A DNA stretch of 64,000 bases from Roseococcus sp. (lineage in GTDB: Bacteria > Pseudomonadota > Alphaproteobacteria > Acetobacterales > Acetobacteraceae), in the NCBI RefSeq assembly GCF_019747315.1, contig NZ_JAIEQY010000013.1, forward strand, positions 1 to 64,000. The letters run 5' to 3'. Shown here in pieces: positions 33,964 to 45,026 of the stretch. The notes under the pieces were generated by a model. That model did no database searches and had not been told where the DNA came from. It worked only from the letters and a program-made list of their open reading frames with translations. The translations under genes were made by a program, and so were the position numbers. Position 1 is the first letter of the stretch, and every line of letters starts with the position of its first letter.

Positions 33964-35006
33964 GCGCCAGCCCCTACCGCATCGGCGACATGGGCGAAAC
34001 CATCCTGCGCCAGCAAAGCGGAGAGTTCACGCTTGATGCGGCCGATCAGCGCCGGCCCGCCATAGGCGAAGCCGCTGTAGAGCTGCACCAGCGAAGCCCC
34101 GGCGCGGATTTTCTGGTAGGCCTGCGCGCCACTCGCCACGCCGCCGGCACCGATGAGCACGAGGCGCCCGGCCGCGATGCGATGCGCGCGCGCCAGCATC
34201 CCGGTCGAGCGTTCGAAAAGCGGCGCGCCCGAAAGCCCGCCCGCCTCCATGCGGTTGGGCGAGCGCAGCGTCTCCGGCCGGGCGATGGTGGTGTTGCTGA
34301 TGATCAGCCCGGCCACGCCATGGGTGACGCAGACCTCGATGATCGGGCCCAGCGCCTCCTCCGCCAGGTCGGGCGCCAGCTTCACCAGCACGGGCTTGCC
34401 CAGCGCGCGCGGGTCCACGGCGGCCAGGATGGAGGCCAGCCGCTCCTCGCCCTGCAGGTCGCGCAGGCCGGGGGTGTTGGGCGAGGAGATGTTGATGGTC
34501 ACGTAGTCCGACAGCGGCGCCACGGCGCGGCAGAGGGCGGGATAGTCGCGCTCGGGATCCGCACCTTCCTTGTTCACGCCGACATTGGCGCCGAGCACGC
34601 CCGGCAGCGGCCGCGCCAGGGCCTGGAGACGCGCCAGATAGGCGTCCAACCCCGCATTGTTGAAGCCCATGCGGTTGATCACCGCCGCATCCTCGGCCAG
34701 CCGGAACAGGCGCGGGCGCGGGTTACCTTTCTGCGGGCGCGGCGTGACGGTGCCCGCCTCGACGAAGCCGAAGCCCAGGCGGAGCAGCGGCAGGATCGCC
34801 ACCGCATCCTTGTCGAAGCCGGCGGCGAGGCCGATCGGGTTTCGGAAGGTGAGGTCGAGGACGCGCGTGGCCAGGTTCGGCGCATCCGCCGCGGTATCGC
34901 GTCCGGCCAGGCCCAGCGCCAGGCCACGCAGCGCCAGGCCATGCGCGGTTTCGGCATCGAGCCCCCGGATCAGGGGCATCAGGGCGGAGGCAAGGGAGGG
35001 GGTCAT
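33960..35006 (-). CDS. pyrD: Dihydroorotate dehydrogenase (quinone), class 2
   Basis: A 348-residue membrane-associated FMN enzyme of pyrimidine synthesis that oxidises dihydroorotate with quinone as acceptor. N-terminal helices (LASALMPLIRGLDAETAHGL) precede the barrel, and FRNPIGLAAGFDKDAVAILP, INRMGFNNAGLDAYLARL, YVTINISSPNTPGLRDLQ and LIGAGGVASGAQAYQKIRAG are class 2 signatures. The catalytic Ser lies in NISSPN. Two ATG codons 12 bases apart can both serve. It overlaps the downstream HAD gene. Confidence 0.95.
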   Translation of the reverse strand: MTPSLASALMPLIRGLDAETAHGLALRGLALGLAGRDTAADAPNLATRVLDLTFRNPIGLAAGFDKDAVAILPLLRLGFGFVEAGTVTPRPQKGNPRPRLFRLAEDAAVINRMGFNNAGLDAYLARLQALARPLPGVLGANVGVNKEGADPERDYPALCRAVAPLSDYVTINISSPNTPGLRDLQGEERLASILAAVDPRALGKPVLVKLAPDLAEEALGPIIEVCVTHGVAGLIISNTTIARPETLRSPNRMEAGGLSGAPLFERSTGMLARAHRIAAGRLVLIGAGGVASGAQAYQKIRAGASLVQLYSGFAYGGPALIGRIKRELSALLAQDGFAHVADAVGAGA

Positions 35007-35109
35007 GCCGCGCTGCATAAGCCAGAACCGGCGCGGAACGAAGCCCGTGGCGCGTTGACAGCAGGGGGCGGGAACGCGACACCCGTGGCCACACACGGCT
35101 AAGGAAAAA

Positions 35110-35964
35110 ATGGTGCGCGGCCCGCTCCTGCTCATGGCAGGCATCGGCCTGTTTGGGCTGCTCGATGCCAACAGCAAGCTGCTGGCCGGGGATTTTCCCG
35201 CGGCGCAGGCCATCTTCCTGCGCCATGCCGTGCTGCTCGGCCTGCTGCTGCTGCTGCGCTGGACCACGGGCTGGCCGGGCGAGAGTTTCGCCACACAGCA
35301 TAAGAAGCTGCATGCGCTGCGCGCCGTCTCCATGCTGACGGCCGGCCTCACCTTCTATGTCGCGGTGCGCTACCTCACCCTGGCGGACGCCTATCTGATC
35401 TTCTTCACGGCGCCCTTCATGACGCTGATCCTGGCCGGGGTCTTCCCGAAGGAGCGCGTGCCGCGCGCGGCCTGGATCTGGTCGGGCGTTGGATTCGGCG
35501 GGGTGATGATCGCCCTCGCCCCCCAGCTGGGCGAGGGCGGCAGCCTGATCGGCTTCGCCTGCGCGCTGCTGGGCACAGTGGCCTATGCGGTGAACATCAC
35601 CATCAATCGCGGGCTGCGGGCCGAGCCCGGGATTGCGCGGCTGGTGCTCTACCCTTCCCTCTTCGGCGTGCTGGCGACCGGGCCTTTCGCGGCCTCGCTC
35701 TGGGTTCCGCCAGGCGCGGTGGAATGGGCGCAGTTGCTGGTCAACGGCGTGCTGGCGGGCGGCGCCACCATCCTGCTGGCGCTGGCGCTGCGGCACGGCA
35801 CGCCCGCGCGCCTGGCGCCCTTCGAGTTCATCGCCCTGCCGCTGTCCGTGACGCTGGACCTGCTGATCTTCGGCAATTGGCCGGGCGTCGAGGTGCTGCT
35901 GGGGGGCGCCGTGGTCGTGCTCGCCTGCGTGATGAGCGAGCGCGCGGTGCGGCGGCGGCACTGA
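35110..35964 (+). CDS. DMT-superfamily (EamA) transporter
   Basis: A 284-residue inner-membrane protein with ten hydrophobic segments in two EamA repeats. The first repeat is recognisable by FPAAQAIFLRHAVLLGLLLL and LTFYVAVRYLTLADAYLIFF; the second has AYAVNITINRGLRAEPGIAR and APFEFIALPLSVTLDLLIFG. DMT proteins move amino acids, drugs or nucleotide sugars; the substrate is not readable. It is divergent from pyrD with about 100 bases between. Confidence 0.88.
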   Translation: MVRGPLLLMAGIGLFGLLDANSKLLAGDFPAAQAIFLRHAVLLGLLLLLRWTTGWPGESFATQHKKLHALRAVSMLTAGLTFYVAVRYLTLADAYLIFFTAPFMTLILAGVFPKERVPRAAWIWSGVGFGGVMIALAPQLGEGGSLIGFACALLGTVAYAVNITINRGLRAEPGIARLVLYPSLFGVLATGPFAASLWVPPGAVEWAQLLVNGVLAGGATILLALALRHGTPARLAPFEFIALPLSVTLDLLIFGNWPGVEVLLGGAVVVLACVMSERAVRRRH

Positions 35965-36161
35965 CCTGGTCTTGGGCTGCAGGACGCGTGGCGGAACACT
36001 CGCGCGGCAACTTCCAAGGCCGCGCATGCGCCGACATTCCCTCGCCCTCCTGCCTCTTTTTGCCTTGCCGCAGCGCGCCCAAGCCACCTGGGCGCCGAGG
36101 CTGCTCGCAGCGCTGGGGCTTAGTTGGCTGGCGGGCGCGCATTCGGCGGCTGGGCTGAAGT

Positions 36162-36212
36162 AAAAAGGCCTCCGGCGGCTGGGGCCCCGGCCCCAGCCGC
36201 CGGAAGCTCTTC
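36162..36212. repeat. Family 1 palindrome copy near fusA
   Basis: TCCGGCGGCTGGGGCC-CC-GGCCCCAGCCGCCGGA forms a perfect 16-base stem with a 2-base loop. It shares AAAAAGGCCTCCGGCGGCTG with the arms at 15083 and is preceded by five A on the plus strand, giving a T run on the minus strand. Confidence 0.8.
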
Positions 36213-36218
36213 CAAACG

Positions 36219-36249
36219 AAAAAGGCCGGCCAGGTCACCCTGGCCGGCC
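36219..36249 (-). terminator. Rho-independent terminator of fusA
   Basis: On the minus strand GGCCGGCCAGG, loop GTGA, CCTGGCCGGCC (11-base stem) is followed by five T. It lies just after the fusA stop codon and before the family 1 palindrome, so fusA has two stacked stop signals. Confidence 0.92.
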
Positions 36250-36271
36250 CATTCAGGAGAAGGGGTGGGGC

Positions 36272-38353
36272 TTAGCCCGCCGCCTTCATGATCTCGTCCG
36301 CCACGTTGCGGGGGACCGGGTCGTAGTGGTGGAACTGCATGGAGAAGGACGCACGGCCCTTCGTCATGCCACGCAGGTTGGAGATGTAGCCGAACATCTC
36401 CTTCAGCGGCACATGGGCGCGCACGATGACCGAAGTGCCGGCCATGTCCTGGTTCTGGATCACGCCGCGGCGGCGGTTCAGGTCGCCCACGACGTCACCG
36501 ACATGGTCCTGCGGGGTGGTCACTTCCACGTCCATGATCGGCTCCAGGATAACCGGGCCGGCCTTCTTCATGCCTTCGCGGAAGCAGGCCTTGCCGGCGA
36601 TTTCAAACGCGAGCGCGCTCGAGTCGACGTCATGGTACTTGCCGTCCACCAGGCTGAACTTGAAGTCCACCGTGGGGAAGCCGGCGAGCACGCCGGTATC
36701 GGCCTGCACCTTGATGCCCTTGTCCACGGCCGGGATGTATTCCTTCGGCACCGAACCACCGACGATCGCGTTCACGAACTCGATGCCCGTGTTGCGCTCC
36801 TTGGGCTCGAAGGTGATCTTCACCTCGGCGTACTGGCCCGAACCGCCCGACTGCTTCTTGTGGGTGTAGGTCTCGGTGTGCGGCTTGGTGATGGTCTCGC
36901 GATAGGCCACCTGCGGCGCGCCGATGTTGCAGTCCACATTGTATTCGCGGCGCAGGCGATCGACGATGATTTCCAGGTGCAGCTCGCCCATGCCGGAGAG
37001 GATGGTCTGGCCGGTTTCCTGGTCGGTCTTCACGCGCAGCGAGGGATCCTCGCCCGCCAGCTTGCCGAGGCCGATGGACATCTTCTCCACCGCGTCCTTG
37101 GTCTTGGGCTCGACGGAGATGTCGATGACCGGCACCGGGAAGGCCATGCGCTCCAGCACCACCGGGTCTTCCTGGCTGGCCAGCGTGTCGCCCGTGCCGG
37201 TGTCCTTCAGGCCCACGAAGGCCGCGATGTCGCCCGCGATGACTTCCTTGATTTCCTCACGCTTGTCGGCGTGCATCTGGAACATGCGGCCGATGCGCTC
37301 TTTGTGGCCCTTGGTCGTGTTCATGACCATGTCGCCCTGGCGGAGAATGCCGGAATAGACGCGCACGAAGGTGAGGTTGCCGTACTTGTCGTTGATGATC
37401 TTGAAGGCGAGGCCCGCGAAAGGCCCATCCGGCTTGACCGGAATGATGCGGCGCTCGGCCGTCTCGTCCTGGCCTTCCTCGGGGGCGACCTTGATGCCTT
37501 CGACGTCCACCGGGCTCGGCAGGTAGTCGATCACGGCGTCGAGCAGGGGCTGCACGCCCTTATTCTTGAAGGCCGAGCCGCAGAGCACCGGGCGGAACTC
37601 GCCCGAGATGGTGCCCTTCTTGATGCAGCGCTTCAGCGTCTCGGTCGAGACATTGCCGTCGGCGAAGTATTCTTCCATCGCCGTCTCATCGATGCCGACC
37701 GCGGTGTCGAGCAGGATCTGACGATATTCCGCGACCTTGTCGGCCATGTCGGCCGGGATCGGCACTTCATGGTACTTGGCGCCGAGCTCGTCGCCTTCCC
37801 AGATCAGCGCCTTCATCTCGACGAGATCAACGATGCCCTTAAGCTGGTCCTCGATGCCGATCGGCAGCTGCAGCGCGACCCAGTTGATGCCGAGCTTCTC
37901 GGTCAGGGTCGCGGCGGCCTTGTAGAAATCGGCGCCGGTGCGGTCGAGCTTGTTGATGAAGATGATGCGCGGCACGTTGTAGCGGTCGGCCAGGCGCCAG
38001 TTGGTCTCGGACTGCGGCTGCACGCCGGCGACACCCTCGATGATGAAGATCGCGCCGTCGAGCACCCGCAACGAACGGTTCACCTCGATGTTGAAGTCAA
38101 TGTGGCCGGGGGTGTCGATGATGTTGATGCGGTTGTCGTTCCACATCGCGGTCACGGCGGCGGAGGTGATGGTGATGCCGCGCTCACGCTCCTGCTCCAT
38201 GTAGTCGGTCGTGGTGTTGCCGTCATGGACTTCGCCGATGCGGTGGCTCTTGCCGGTGTAGTAGAGGATGCGCTCCGTCGTCGTCGTCTTCCCCGCGTCG
38301 ATATGCGCGGTGATGCCGATGTTGCGAATCTTCTCGAGCGGTGAATGAGCCAC
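36272..38353 (-). CDS. fusA: Elongation factor G
   Basis: A 693-residue translocase GTPase. GTP motifs are [27 protein letters not shown] and [11 protein letters not shown]; the C-terminal domains III-V follow in normal order ([15 protein letters not shown] and QFHHYDPVP). It drives tRNA and mRNA movement on the ribosome. The GTG start is chosen because GGAGG lies 7 bases upstream and the protein then begins [14 protein letters not shown], as in homologues. No rpsL, rpsG or tuf is adjacent, so this copy is outside the usual str operon. It has its own terminator. Confidence 0.96.
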   Translation of the reverse strand: MAHSPLEKIRNIGITAHIDAGKTTTTERILYYTGKSHRIGEVHDGNTTTDYMEQERERGITITSAAVTAMWNDNRINIIDTPGHIDFNIEVNRSLRVLDGAIFIIEGVAGVQPQSETNWRLADRYNVPRIIFINKLDRTGADFYKAAATLTEKLGINWVALQLPIGIEDQLKGIVDLVEMKALIWEGDELGAKYHEVPIPADMADKVAEYRQILLDTAVGIDETAMEEYFADGNVSTETLKRCIKKGTISGEFRPVLCGSAFKNKGVQPLLDAVIDYLPSPVDVEGIKVAPEEGQDETAERRIIPVKPDGPFAGLAFKIINDKYGNLTFVRVYSGILRQGDMVMNTTKGHKERIGRMFQMHADKREEIKEVIAGDIAAFVGLKDTGTGDTLASQEDPVVLERMAFPVPVIDISVEPKTKDAVEKMSIGLGKLAGEDPSLRVKTDQETGQTILSGMGELHLEIIVDRLRREYNVDCNIGAPQVAYRETITKPHTETYTHKKQSGGSGQYAEVKITFEPKERNTGIEFVNAIVGGSVPKEYIPAVDKGIKVQADTGVLAGFPTVDFKFSLVDGKYHDVDSSALAFEIAGKACFREGMKKAGPVILEPIMDVEVTTPQDHVGDVVGDLNRRRGVIQNQDMAGTSVIVRAHVPLKEMFGYISNLRGMTKGRASFSMQFHHYDPVPRNVADEIMKAAG

Positions 38354-38512
38354 GGTCAGGCCTCCATGCGGCAAGGCAGGTCAACGCCCACTTGGCGTCG
38401 CCTGCCCCTATGTCTTACGATCAGGATAAATCAGTGGTGCGGGAGATGCCCTCTCCCGCGGGAATTTGCAAGCGCTGGCCCGCGGTGGCCGGCTTGCGCC
38501 GGACGCGGGGCC

Positions 38513-39745
<1,233 letters not shown>

Positions 39746-39787
39746 CTATTCCCGTGACGGGGGCGTTTCAACCCGGGGAACGGCAAC

Positions 39788-39812
39788 AAAAAAAGCCGCC
39801 CGGAAGGGCGGC
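39788..39812 (-). terminator. Rho-independent terminator of the petABC operon
   Basis: Minus strand: GCCGCCC, loop TTCC, GGGCGGC followed by seven T. It begins about 27 bases after the petC stop codon and closes the cytochrome bc1 operon. Confidence 0.92.
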
Positions 39813-39838
39813 TTCTCTGGAGGTGGAAGAGGTGAAGC

Positions 39839-40600
39839 TCAGTGCTTCACATCAGCCCAGACCTTCCGCTTCACGGCGTAGACGAGGCCGCCCAGGATGG
39901 TCAGGAAGATCAGCACCTTCACGCCCATCGCGCGGCGAGCTTCCGTCTCGGGCTCGGCGGCCCAGGCGAGGAAGGTGGTCACGTCGCGGGCCATCTGGTC
40001 CACGGTGGCCTTGGTGCCGTCGGCATAGTCGATCTGATCGTCGTTCAGGACGTTCGGCATGGCGATCTGATGGCCGGGGAACCATGCATTGTAGTTCATG
40101 CCATCCATCAGGGTCATCCCCTCCGGCGGATCGGTGTAGCCGGTCAGAAGGGCGTGCATGTAGTTCGCGCCGTTCGGCCGGGCCTTCACCATCACCGAGA
40201 GGTCGGGCGGATAGGCGCCGTTATTGGCGGCGCGTGCGGCCTGCTCATTCGCGAAGGGGCGGCGGAAGCGGTCCGACAGGCGACCTGGGCGCTCGAACAT
40301 CTGGCCTTCATCGTTCGGGCCGTCAGTCACCGTGAAGGTGGCCGCGATCTCACGCACCTGCTGCTCGGAAAGGCCGAGATCCAGCAGGTTGCGGTAGGAC
40401 AGCTGCCGCATGGCATGGCAGGCGGAGCAGACTTCCTTGTAGACCTGGAAGCCGCGCTGCGCCGAGGCGCGGTCAAACGTGCCGAACAGCGAATTGAAGC
40501 TGAAATGCGCGTTGGGCGGCGTCGGGCCGGTCCCAGCCGCCAGCGCGGGTGCGCTGGCGAACAGGGCGGCGGAGAGGGCGAGGGCCTTGAGGATGCGCAT
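39839..40600 (-). CDS. petC: Cytochrome c1 of the bc1 complex
   Basis: A 253-residue protein with signal peptide (MRILKALALSAALFASAPAL then AAG) and a single C-terminal membrane anchor (VKVLIFLTILGGLVYAVKRK). The haem is bound by CSACH at residues 58-62, with the Met ligand probably in the later MPNVLNDDQIDYADG region. It passes electrons from the Rieske protein to cytochrome c in the periplasm. It is the third gene of petABC, 3 bases after petB. Confidence 0.96.
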   Translation of the reverse strand: MRILKALALSAALFASAPALAAGTGPTPPNAHFSFNSLFGTFDRASAQRGFQVYKEVCSACHAMRQLSYRNLLDLGLSEQQVREIAATFTVTDGPNDEGQMFERPGRLSDRFRRPFANEQAARAANNGAYPPDLSVMVKARPNGANYMHALLTGYTDPPEGMTLMDGMNYNAWFPGHQIAMPNVLNDDQIDYADGTKATVDQMARDVTTFLAWAAEPETEARRAMGVKVLIFLTILGGLVYAVKRKVWADVKH

Positions 40601-40603
40601 GGT

Positions 40604-41890
40604 TCAGGCCTTTTCCATCGGCTTGGCGGCGGCGGCACCGGGGATCGGCCCGCCGCCGAGGCTCGCCTTGGCGCCGAGCACGGCGCGGGAGATGCTCTCG
40701 GGCAGCTTCATCACCACCTCGAAGCGGCCCATCATGGGCAGAACCACCAGGAAGTAGGCGAAGTAGAACATGGTGCAGATCTGGCTGATCAGCACGTAGG
40801 GCTGCTCGGCCGGCTTGGCGCCCACCCAGGTCAGGACGAAGAAGTTGACCGTCCAGAGCATGAAGATGATGCGCGTGATCGGGCGGAAGCGCATGGAGCG
40901 CACCTTCGACGTGTCCAGCCAGGGCAGGAAGAACAGCACGATGATCGCGCCGCCCATCAGCACCACGCCGCCCAGCTTGTCCGGCACCGCGCGCAGGATG
41001 GCGTAGAAAGGCAGGAAGTACCATTCGGGCACGATATGCGCTGGCGTCACCAAGGGGTTGGCTGGGATGTAGTTGTCTGGATGGCCCAGGTAGTTCGGCG
41101 CGAAGAAGACCAGGGCCGCGAAGACCGCCAGGTAGGCGACGATGCCGACGCTGTCCTTGATCGTGTAATAGGGGTGGAACGGAAGCGTGTCCTGCGGGCC
41201 CTTCGGCTCGATGCCCAGCGGGTTGTTGGAGCCCGTGATGTGCAGCGCCGCCACGTGCAGGAACACCACGCCCACGATCACGAAGGGCAACAGGTAATGC
41301 AGCGAGAAGAAGCGGTTCAGCGTCGGGTTGTCGACCGAGAAGCCGCCCCAGAGATAGGTCACGATGGTCGGACCCACCACGGGAATGGCGCTGAACAGGT
41401 TGGTGATGACGGTGGCGCCCCAGAAGGACATCTGGCCCCAGGGCAGCACGTAGCCCATGAAGGCCGTCGCCATCATCAGCAGGAAGATGACCACGCCCAG
41501 CATCCAGAGCAGCTCACGCGGCGCCTTGTAGGAGCCGTAGTAGAGGCCGCGCCAGATGTGGATGTAGACCACGATGAAGAACATCGAGGCGCCGTTCATG
41601 TGCACGTAACGGATCAGCCAGCCGAAATGCACGTCGCGCATGATGCGCTCCACGCTGTCGAAGGCATAGGCCGTATGGGGCGTGTAGTTCATCGCCAGGA
41701 AGATGCCGGTCGCGATCATGATCATCAGGTTGATCATCGCGAGGGCGCCGAAGTTCCAGAAATAGTTGAAGTTCCGGGGTGTCGGAAACACCCCGTACTC
41801 CTTCTGGATCATGGTGATGACCGGCAGGCGCTGGTCAATCCAGCGCAGGACCGGGTTGGAAACCTGAGAGTCGTGCAGGCCGCTGGCCAT
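40604..41890 (-). CDS. petB: Cytochrome b of the bc1 complex
   Basis: A 428-residue integral membrane protein with eight helices. Four haem-ligand His residues are in [20 protein letters not shown] and [20 protein letters not shown]. The quinol-site [13 protein letters not shown] motif is intact. It catalyses the Q cycle in ubiquinol oxidation and supports aerobic respiration. A C-terminal extension after the last helix ([19 protein letters not shown]) is slightly longer than average. It lies between petA and petC in the operon. Confidence 0.97.
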   Translation of the reverse strand: MASGLHDSQVSNPVLRWIDQRLPVITMIQKEYGVFPTPRNFNYFWNFGALAMINLMIMIATGIFLAMNYTPHTAYAFDSVERIMRDVHFGWLIRYVHMNGASMFFIVVYIHIWRGLYYGSYKAPRELLWMLGVVIFLLMMATAFMGYVLPWGQMSFWGATVITNLFSAIPVVGPTIVTYLWGGFSVDNPTLNRFFSLHYLLPFVIVGVVFLHVAALHITGSNNPLGIEPKGPQDTLPFHPYYTIKDSVGIVAYLAVFAALVFFAPNYLGHPDNYIPANPLVTPAHIVPEWYFLPFYAILRAVPDKLGGVVLMGGAIIVLFFLPWLDTSKVRSMRFRPITRIIFMLWTVNFFVLTWVGAKPAEQPYVLISQICTMFYFAYFLVVLPMMGRFEVVMKLPESISRAVLGAKASLGGGPIPGAAAAKPMEKA

Positions 41891-41954
41891 GGTGCTCGTC
41901 CTCTAACGTGAAACAAGGGCAGCGTGGGACCATACCCCGCGCCCGGAGAGTGCC

Positions 41955-42515
41955 TCAGCCGATGCGCAGCGCCCGGTCCGAGGTGAAGGTGTAGTCCGGA
42001 ACCAGGAGGTTCGTCGGCGCAGGCCCTTTGCGGATGCGGGCCGAGGTATCGTAATGGCTGCCATGGCATGGGCAGAACCACCCATTGTAGTCGCCCTTGG
42101 CATCCGTGGACTTCTGGCCGAGCGGCACGCAGCCCAGATGGGTGCATACGCCGACGACGACGAGCCAGGGGTCGCGCCGGATGCGCGACTGGTCGGTCGC
42201 GGGGTCCTTCAGCTCGCTGAGCGGGGTGGCGCGGGCGGTCTGGATTTCCTCGGCCGTGCGGTGGCGCACGAAAACCGGCTTGCCGCGCCACATGACCGTG
42301 ACGCTCTGGCCGACCGCGATGGGGCTGATGTCCACTTCGGTGCTGGCCAATGCCAGCACGTCCTTCGACGGTGCGAGCGAGCCGATGAAGGGCCAGACGA
42401 TCGCGCCCACGCCGACGGCCGCGAAGGCTGTGGTCGTCAGGGTGAGAAAATCGCGCTTGGTGACGCCGGGGGCGGTTCCCCCATCCGTCGCGTGCGATGC
42501 CATCGAATCCGCCAT
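41955..42515 (-). CDS. petA: Rieske iron-sulfur protein of the bc1 complex
   Basis: A 186-residue protein with an N-terminal membrane helix that also acts as a Tat signal ([20 protein letters not shown]). The 2Fe-2S cluster ligands are Cys124 and His126 in GVCTHLGC, and Cys148 and His151 in CPCHGS; the disulfide Cys129/Cys150 is kept. It carries electrons from quinol to cytochrome c1. The ATG was chosen with AAGGTGAG about 5 bases upstream. It heads the petABC operon, divergent from hemF across about 200 bases. Confidence 0.96.
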   Translation of the reverse strand: MADSMASHATDGGTAPGVTKRDFLTLTTTAFAAVGVGAIVWPFIGSLAPSKDVLALASTEVDISPIAVGQSVTVMWRGKPVFVRHRTAEEIQTARATPLSELKDPATDQSRIRRDPWLVVVGVCTHLGCVPLGQKSTDAKGDYNGWFCPCHGSHYDTSARIRKGPAPTNLLVPDYTFTSDRALRIG

Positions 42516-42723
42516 CCAGCTCACCTTTCCGTTCCGCCGGCGGGGCCGGCTGAAACCCAATATCCAGGCGCCGCGCGTGCCTTTGCCCACGCCCCGCCTC
42601 ACGCTTGCTGCCTATTAGGGATGCTTCCGGAAACTGGCAACCACGCCCGGTCTCAAGAACGTGCAATCGCCAGTGAAATTCCCCCAGGCTGGAAGCGGCG
42701 CCAAGTGATGATAGGCTTCCGGC

Positions 42724-43629
42724 ATGAACGAAGCCTCAACCGCCCCCTCCCCCGCCCTTCCCTTGAGCCATCCCTTGGCCCAGCCGGCCCAGGCCTGGTT
42801 CGCCGAATTGCGCGACCGCATCTGCGCCGCCTTCGAATCGGTGGAGGACAACCTGGCCAGCGGCCCGCATGCCGATTTGCCGGCCGGGCGGTTCACCTTC
42901 ACCCCCTGGACCCGCCCCGAGGGCGGCGGCGGCACCATGGGGCTGATGCGCGGGCGCGTCTTCGAGAAGGTGGGCGTCAACATTTCCACCGTGCATGGCG
43001 AGTTCAGCCCGGAATTCCGCAAGCAGATCCCCGGCGCCGAGGAAGATCCGCGCTTCATGGCGACCGGCATCTCGCTCGTGGCGCACCCTCGCTCGCCCCG
43101 GGCAGCCACGGCCCATATGAACACCCGCTTCATCATGACCACCAAGGCCTGGTTCGGCGGCGGCGGCGACATCACGCCGATGAACGTCACCTCGCCCGAG
43201 AGCCTGGAGGATGCGGCCTTCTTCCACGCCGCCTACCAGCGCGCCTGCGACAAGCACGACCCCAGCTACTATCCGCGCTTCAAGCAATGGTGCGAGGAGT
43301 ATTTCTACCTGCCGCATCGCGGCGAGACGCGCGGCCTGGGCGGCATCTTCTACGACTGGCTGGGCGACCGCACGCCGGGCCGCGGGCCTGATCTCGACTT
43401 CGCCTTCACCAAGGATGTGGGCCTGGCCTTCCTCGAATCCTACCCCGCCATCGTGGCGCGCCGCATGCACGAGGCCTGGACGCCGGAGGAGCGCCAGCAC
43501 CAGCTGCTGCGCCGTGGCCGCTATGTGGAGTTCAACCTGCTGCATGACCGCGGGACGATCTTCGGCCTGAAGACCGGCGGGAATGTCGAGGCGATCCTGA
43601 TGAGCCTGCCGCCGGAGGCGGCCTGGTAA
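42724..43629 (+). CDS. hemF: Oxygen-dependent coproporphyrinogen III oxidase
   Basis: A 301-residue enzyme of haem synthesis that uses O2 to decarboxylate two propionates of coproporphyrinogen III. Family motifs are [49 protein letters not shown] and [15 protein letters not shown]. Together with petABC it points to an aerobic lifestyle. Length is normal. Its last codons and stop are partly duplicated just downstream. Confidence 0.96.
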   Translation: MNEASTAPSPALPLSHPLAQPAQAWFAELRDRICAAFESVEDNLASGPHADLPAGRFTFTPWTRPEGGGGTMGLMRGRVFEKVGVNISTVHGEFSPEFRKQIPGAEEDPRFMATGISLVAHPRSPRAATAHMNTRFIMTTKAWFGGGGDITPMNVTSPESLEDAAFFHAAYQRACDKHDPSYYPRFKQWCEEYFYLPHRGETRGLGGIFYDWLGDRTPGRGPDLDFAFTKDVGLAFLESYPAIVARRMHEAWTPEERQHQLLRRGRYVEFNLLHDRGTIFGLKTGGNVEAILMSLPPEAAW

Positions 43630-43665
43630 CGCTTCGCTGGTAACACTTCGCCGGAGGCGGCCTGG
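43610..43665 (+). repeat. Local duplication at the hemF stop codon
   Basis: The 17-base sequence CGCCGGAGGCGGCCTGG occurs at the end of hemF and again 39 bases later, and between them TAACGCTTCGCTGG and TAACACTTCGCCGG form a second tandem pair. The duplicate lies outside the gene and encodes nothing. Confidence 0.75.
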
Positions 43666-43728
43666 CAGGCCTTCCCATGCGGGGGGGACTGCACCTAGGC
43701 TTCCCGGATCAACCGGGAGGACTAATCA

Positions 43729-44109
43729 ATGACCGTTACCCTCAAGGCACTGCTGGACGTCGCCAATGCCGAGGTGCCGCGCATCTCCGGCGCCGAGGCC
43801 ATCGCACTCTCGAAGCAGCCCAATGTGATGATCGTGGATGTGCGCGACGCCGCCGAGGTGAAGGCCAGCGGCAAGGCAAAGGGCGCCACCGCCGTCTCGC
43901 GCGGCCTCATCGAGTTCAAGGCCGACCCCGAGGCGCCGAGCTTCGACCCGGCCTTTGCACGGGACAAGACGATCATCGTGCATTGCGCGGCCGGCGCCCG
44001 CGCCGCGCTGGCCGGCAAGACGCTGCGCGACATGGGCTACACGGATGTGCGCAACCTGGGCCGGTTCCAGGATTGGCTGGATGCGGGCGGCGAGATCGAA
44101 CCGGTGTGA
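43729..44109 (+). CDS. Rhodanese-like domain protein
   Basis: A single-domain rhodanese of 126 residues. The active loop IIVHCAAGARAAL carries the persulfide-forming Cys, and IVDVRDAAEVKASGKAKGAT is the standard strand/CH2A motif. It can move sulfur from a donor such as thiosulfate. The loop after Cys has six residues, as in sulfurtransferases. A strong ribosome site GGGAGGA precedes the ATG. Confidence 0.9.
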   Translation: MTVTLKALLDVANAEVPRISGAEAIALSKQPNVMIVDVRDAAEVKASGKAKGATAVSRGLIEFKADPEAPSFDPAFARDKTIIVHCAAGARAALAGKTLRDMGYTDVRNLGRFQDWLDAGGEIEPV

Positions 44110-44126
44110 TGCGCTGGGGGGGGGCG

Positions 44127-44201
<75 letters not shown>

Positions 44202-44325
44202 GTGCGGAGCGTTCCCTAGCCAGAACGCCCGCAAGCCGCAACCCCCCCAAACTTGCCGAGTTGCGTCCACGCGTGTAAGCCCTGCGGCCTCAGATCAACC
44301 CATATAAGATTGCAGGTCACCGCCC

Positions 44326-44898
44326 ATGGCGAAGATGCAGGCCAACCAGATGCGTGCCGGCATGGTCATCGAATTCGAAGGCCAGCGCTACACCATCATC
44401 AAGCAAAACATCATGATCCCGGGCAAGGGCAACGCGATCATTCAGGTGGACATGCGCAACATCAAGACGGGGTCCAAGAAGGACCAGCGTTGGCGCACCG
44501 CCGACGTCGTCGAGCGCCTGACGACCGAGGACAAGGAGTTCACCTACTCCTACGCCGATGGCGACAACCTCGTTCTCATGGATCCCGAGACCTATGAGCA
44601 GACGCAGGTCCCCGGCGCCATTCTTGGCGACCGCCTCGCCTTCCTGCAGGAAAACATGACCGTCAACGTGCGCCTCATCGAGGGCGACCCGGTGGCGATG
44701 GACCTGCCCGAGACGGTCACGCTCGAAATCGCCGAGGCCGATCCGGTGGTGAAGGGGCAGACCGCCTCCTCCTCCTACAAGCCGGCGCTGCTGGTGAATG
44801 GCGTGAAGACCATGGTGCCGCCCTTCATCACGGCGGGCGAGCGGATCGTGGTCCGCACCGAAGACGCCAGCTACGTCGAGCGGGCGAAGAACAACTAA
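44326..44898 (+). CDS. efp: Elongation factor P
   Basis: A 190-residue three-domain protein that helps ribosomes through proline runs. Lys34 at the tip of domain I (IPGKGNA) is the residue that EpmA modifies in Lys-type EF-P. The rest follows the family order: DADGxNLVLMDPETYEQ-like domain II and C-terminal SSYKPALLVNGVKTMVPPFI. Length is standard. It is isolated, with palindromic repeats after its stop. Confidence 0.95.
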   Translation: MAKMQANQMRAGMVIEFEGQRYTIIKQNIMIPGKGNAIIQVDMRNIKTGSKKDQRWRTADVVERLTTEDKEFTYSYADGDNLVLMDPETYEQTQVPGAILGDRLAFLQENMTVNVRLIEGDPVAMDLPETVTLEIAEADPVVKGQTASSSYKPALLVNGVKTMVPPFITAGERIVVRTEDASYVERAKNN

Positions 44899-45010
44899 GG
44901 GGACTTCGCCCCCTTAAACCCCCAGCAGGGAACCAGTTCCCTGCACCCATATCTATCGGAGGTGCAGGAACCTAAGGTTCCTGCCGGGGTCCAGGGGCAG
45001 AGCCCCTGGC
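44897..45010. repeat. Palindromic repeat cluster between efp and suhB (family 2)
   Basis: Four stem-loops in a row: AAGGGG/CCCCTT, GCAGGGAA-ccag-TTCCCTGC, GCAGGAACC-taa-GGTTCCTGC and CCAGGGGC-aga-GCCCCTGG. The last one repeats the hairpin found between hisG and hisD, on the opposite strand, with the same GGGGT flank. No T run follows, so mRNA processing or structure is more likely than termination. Confidence 0.75.
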
Positions 45011-45026
45011 CTTCAAAGGAAAATCA

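Larger units (their letters stand above)
35965..36271. other. Intergenic region with short frame, palindrome and terminator
   Basis: The stretch between the transporter and fusA holds no convincing gene. A 45-codon plus-strand frame from 36026 (MRRHSLALLPLFALPQRAQA) looks like a signal peptide plus a hydrophobic tail but has no ribosome site. The right half holds a family 1 palindrome (about 36162-36212) and the fusA terminator. Confidence 0.6.

Noticed and set aside
35972..36163. Short frame with a signal-peptide-like start
   Set aside because: No ribosome site, no homologue known to me, and it runs into the palindrome.
36326..38344. Plus-strand frame of 672 codons
   Set aside because: Antisense to fusA, whose GTP motifs are unambiguous.
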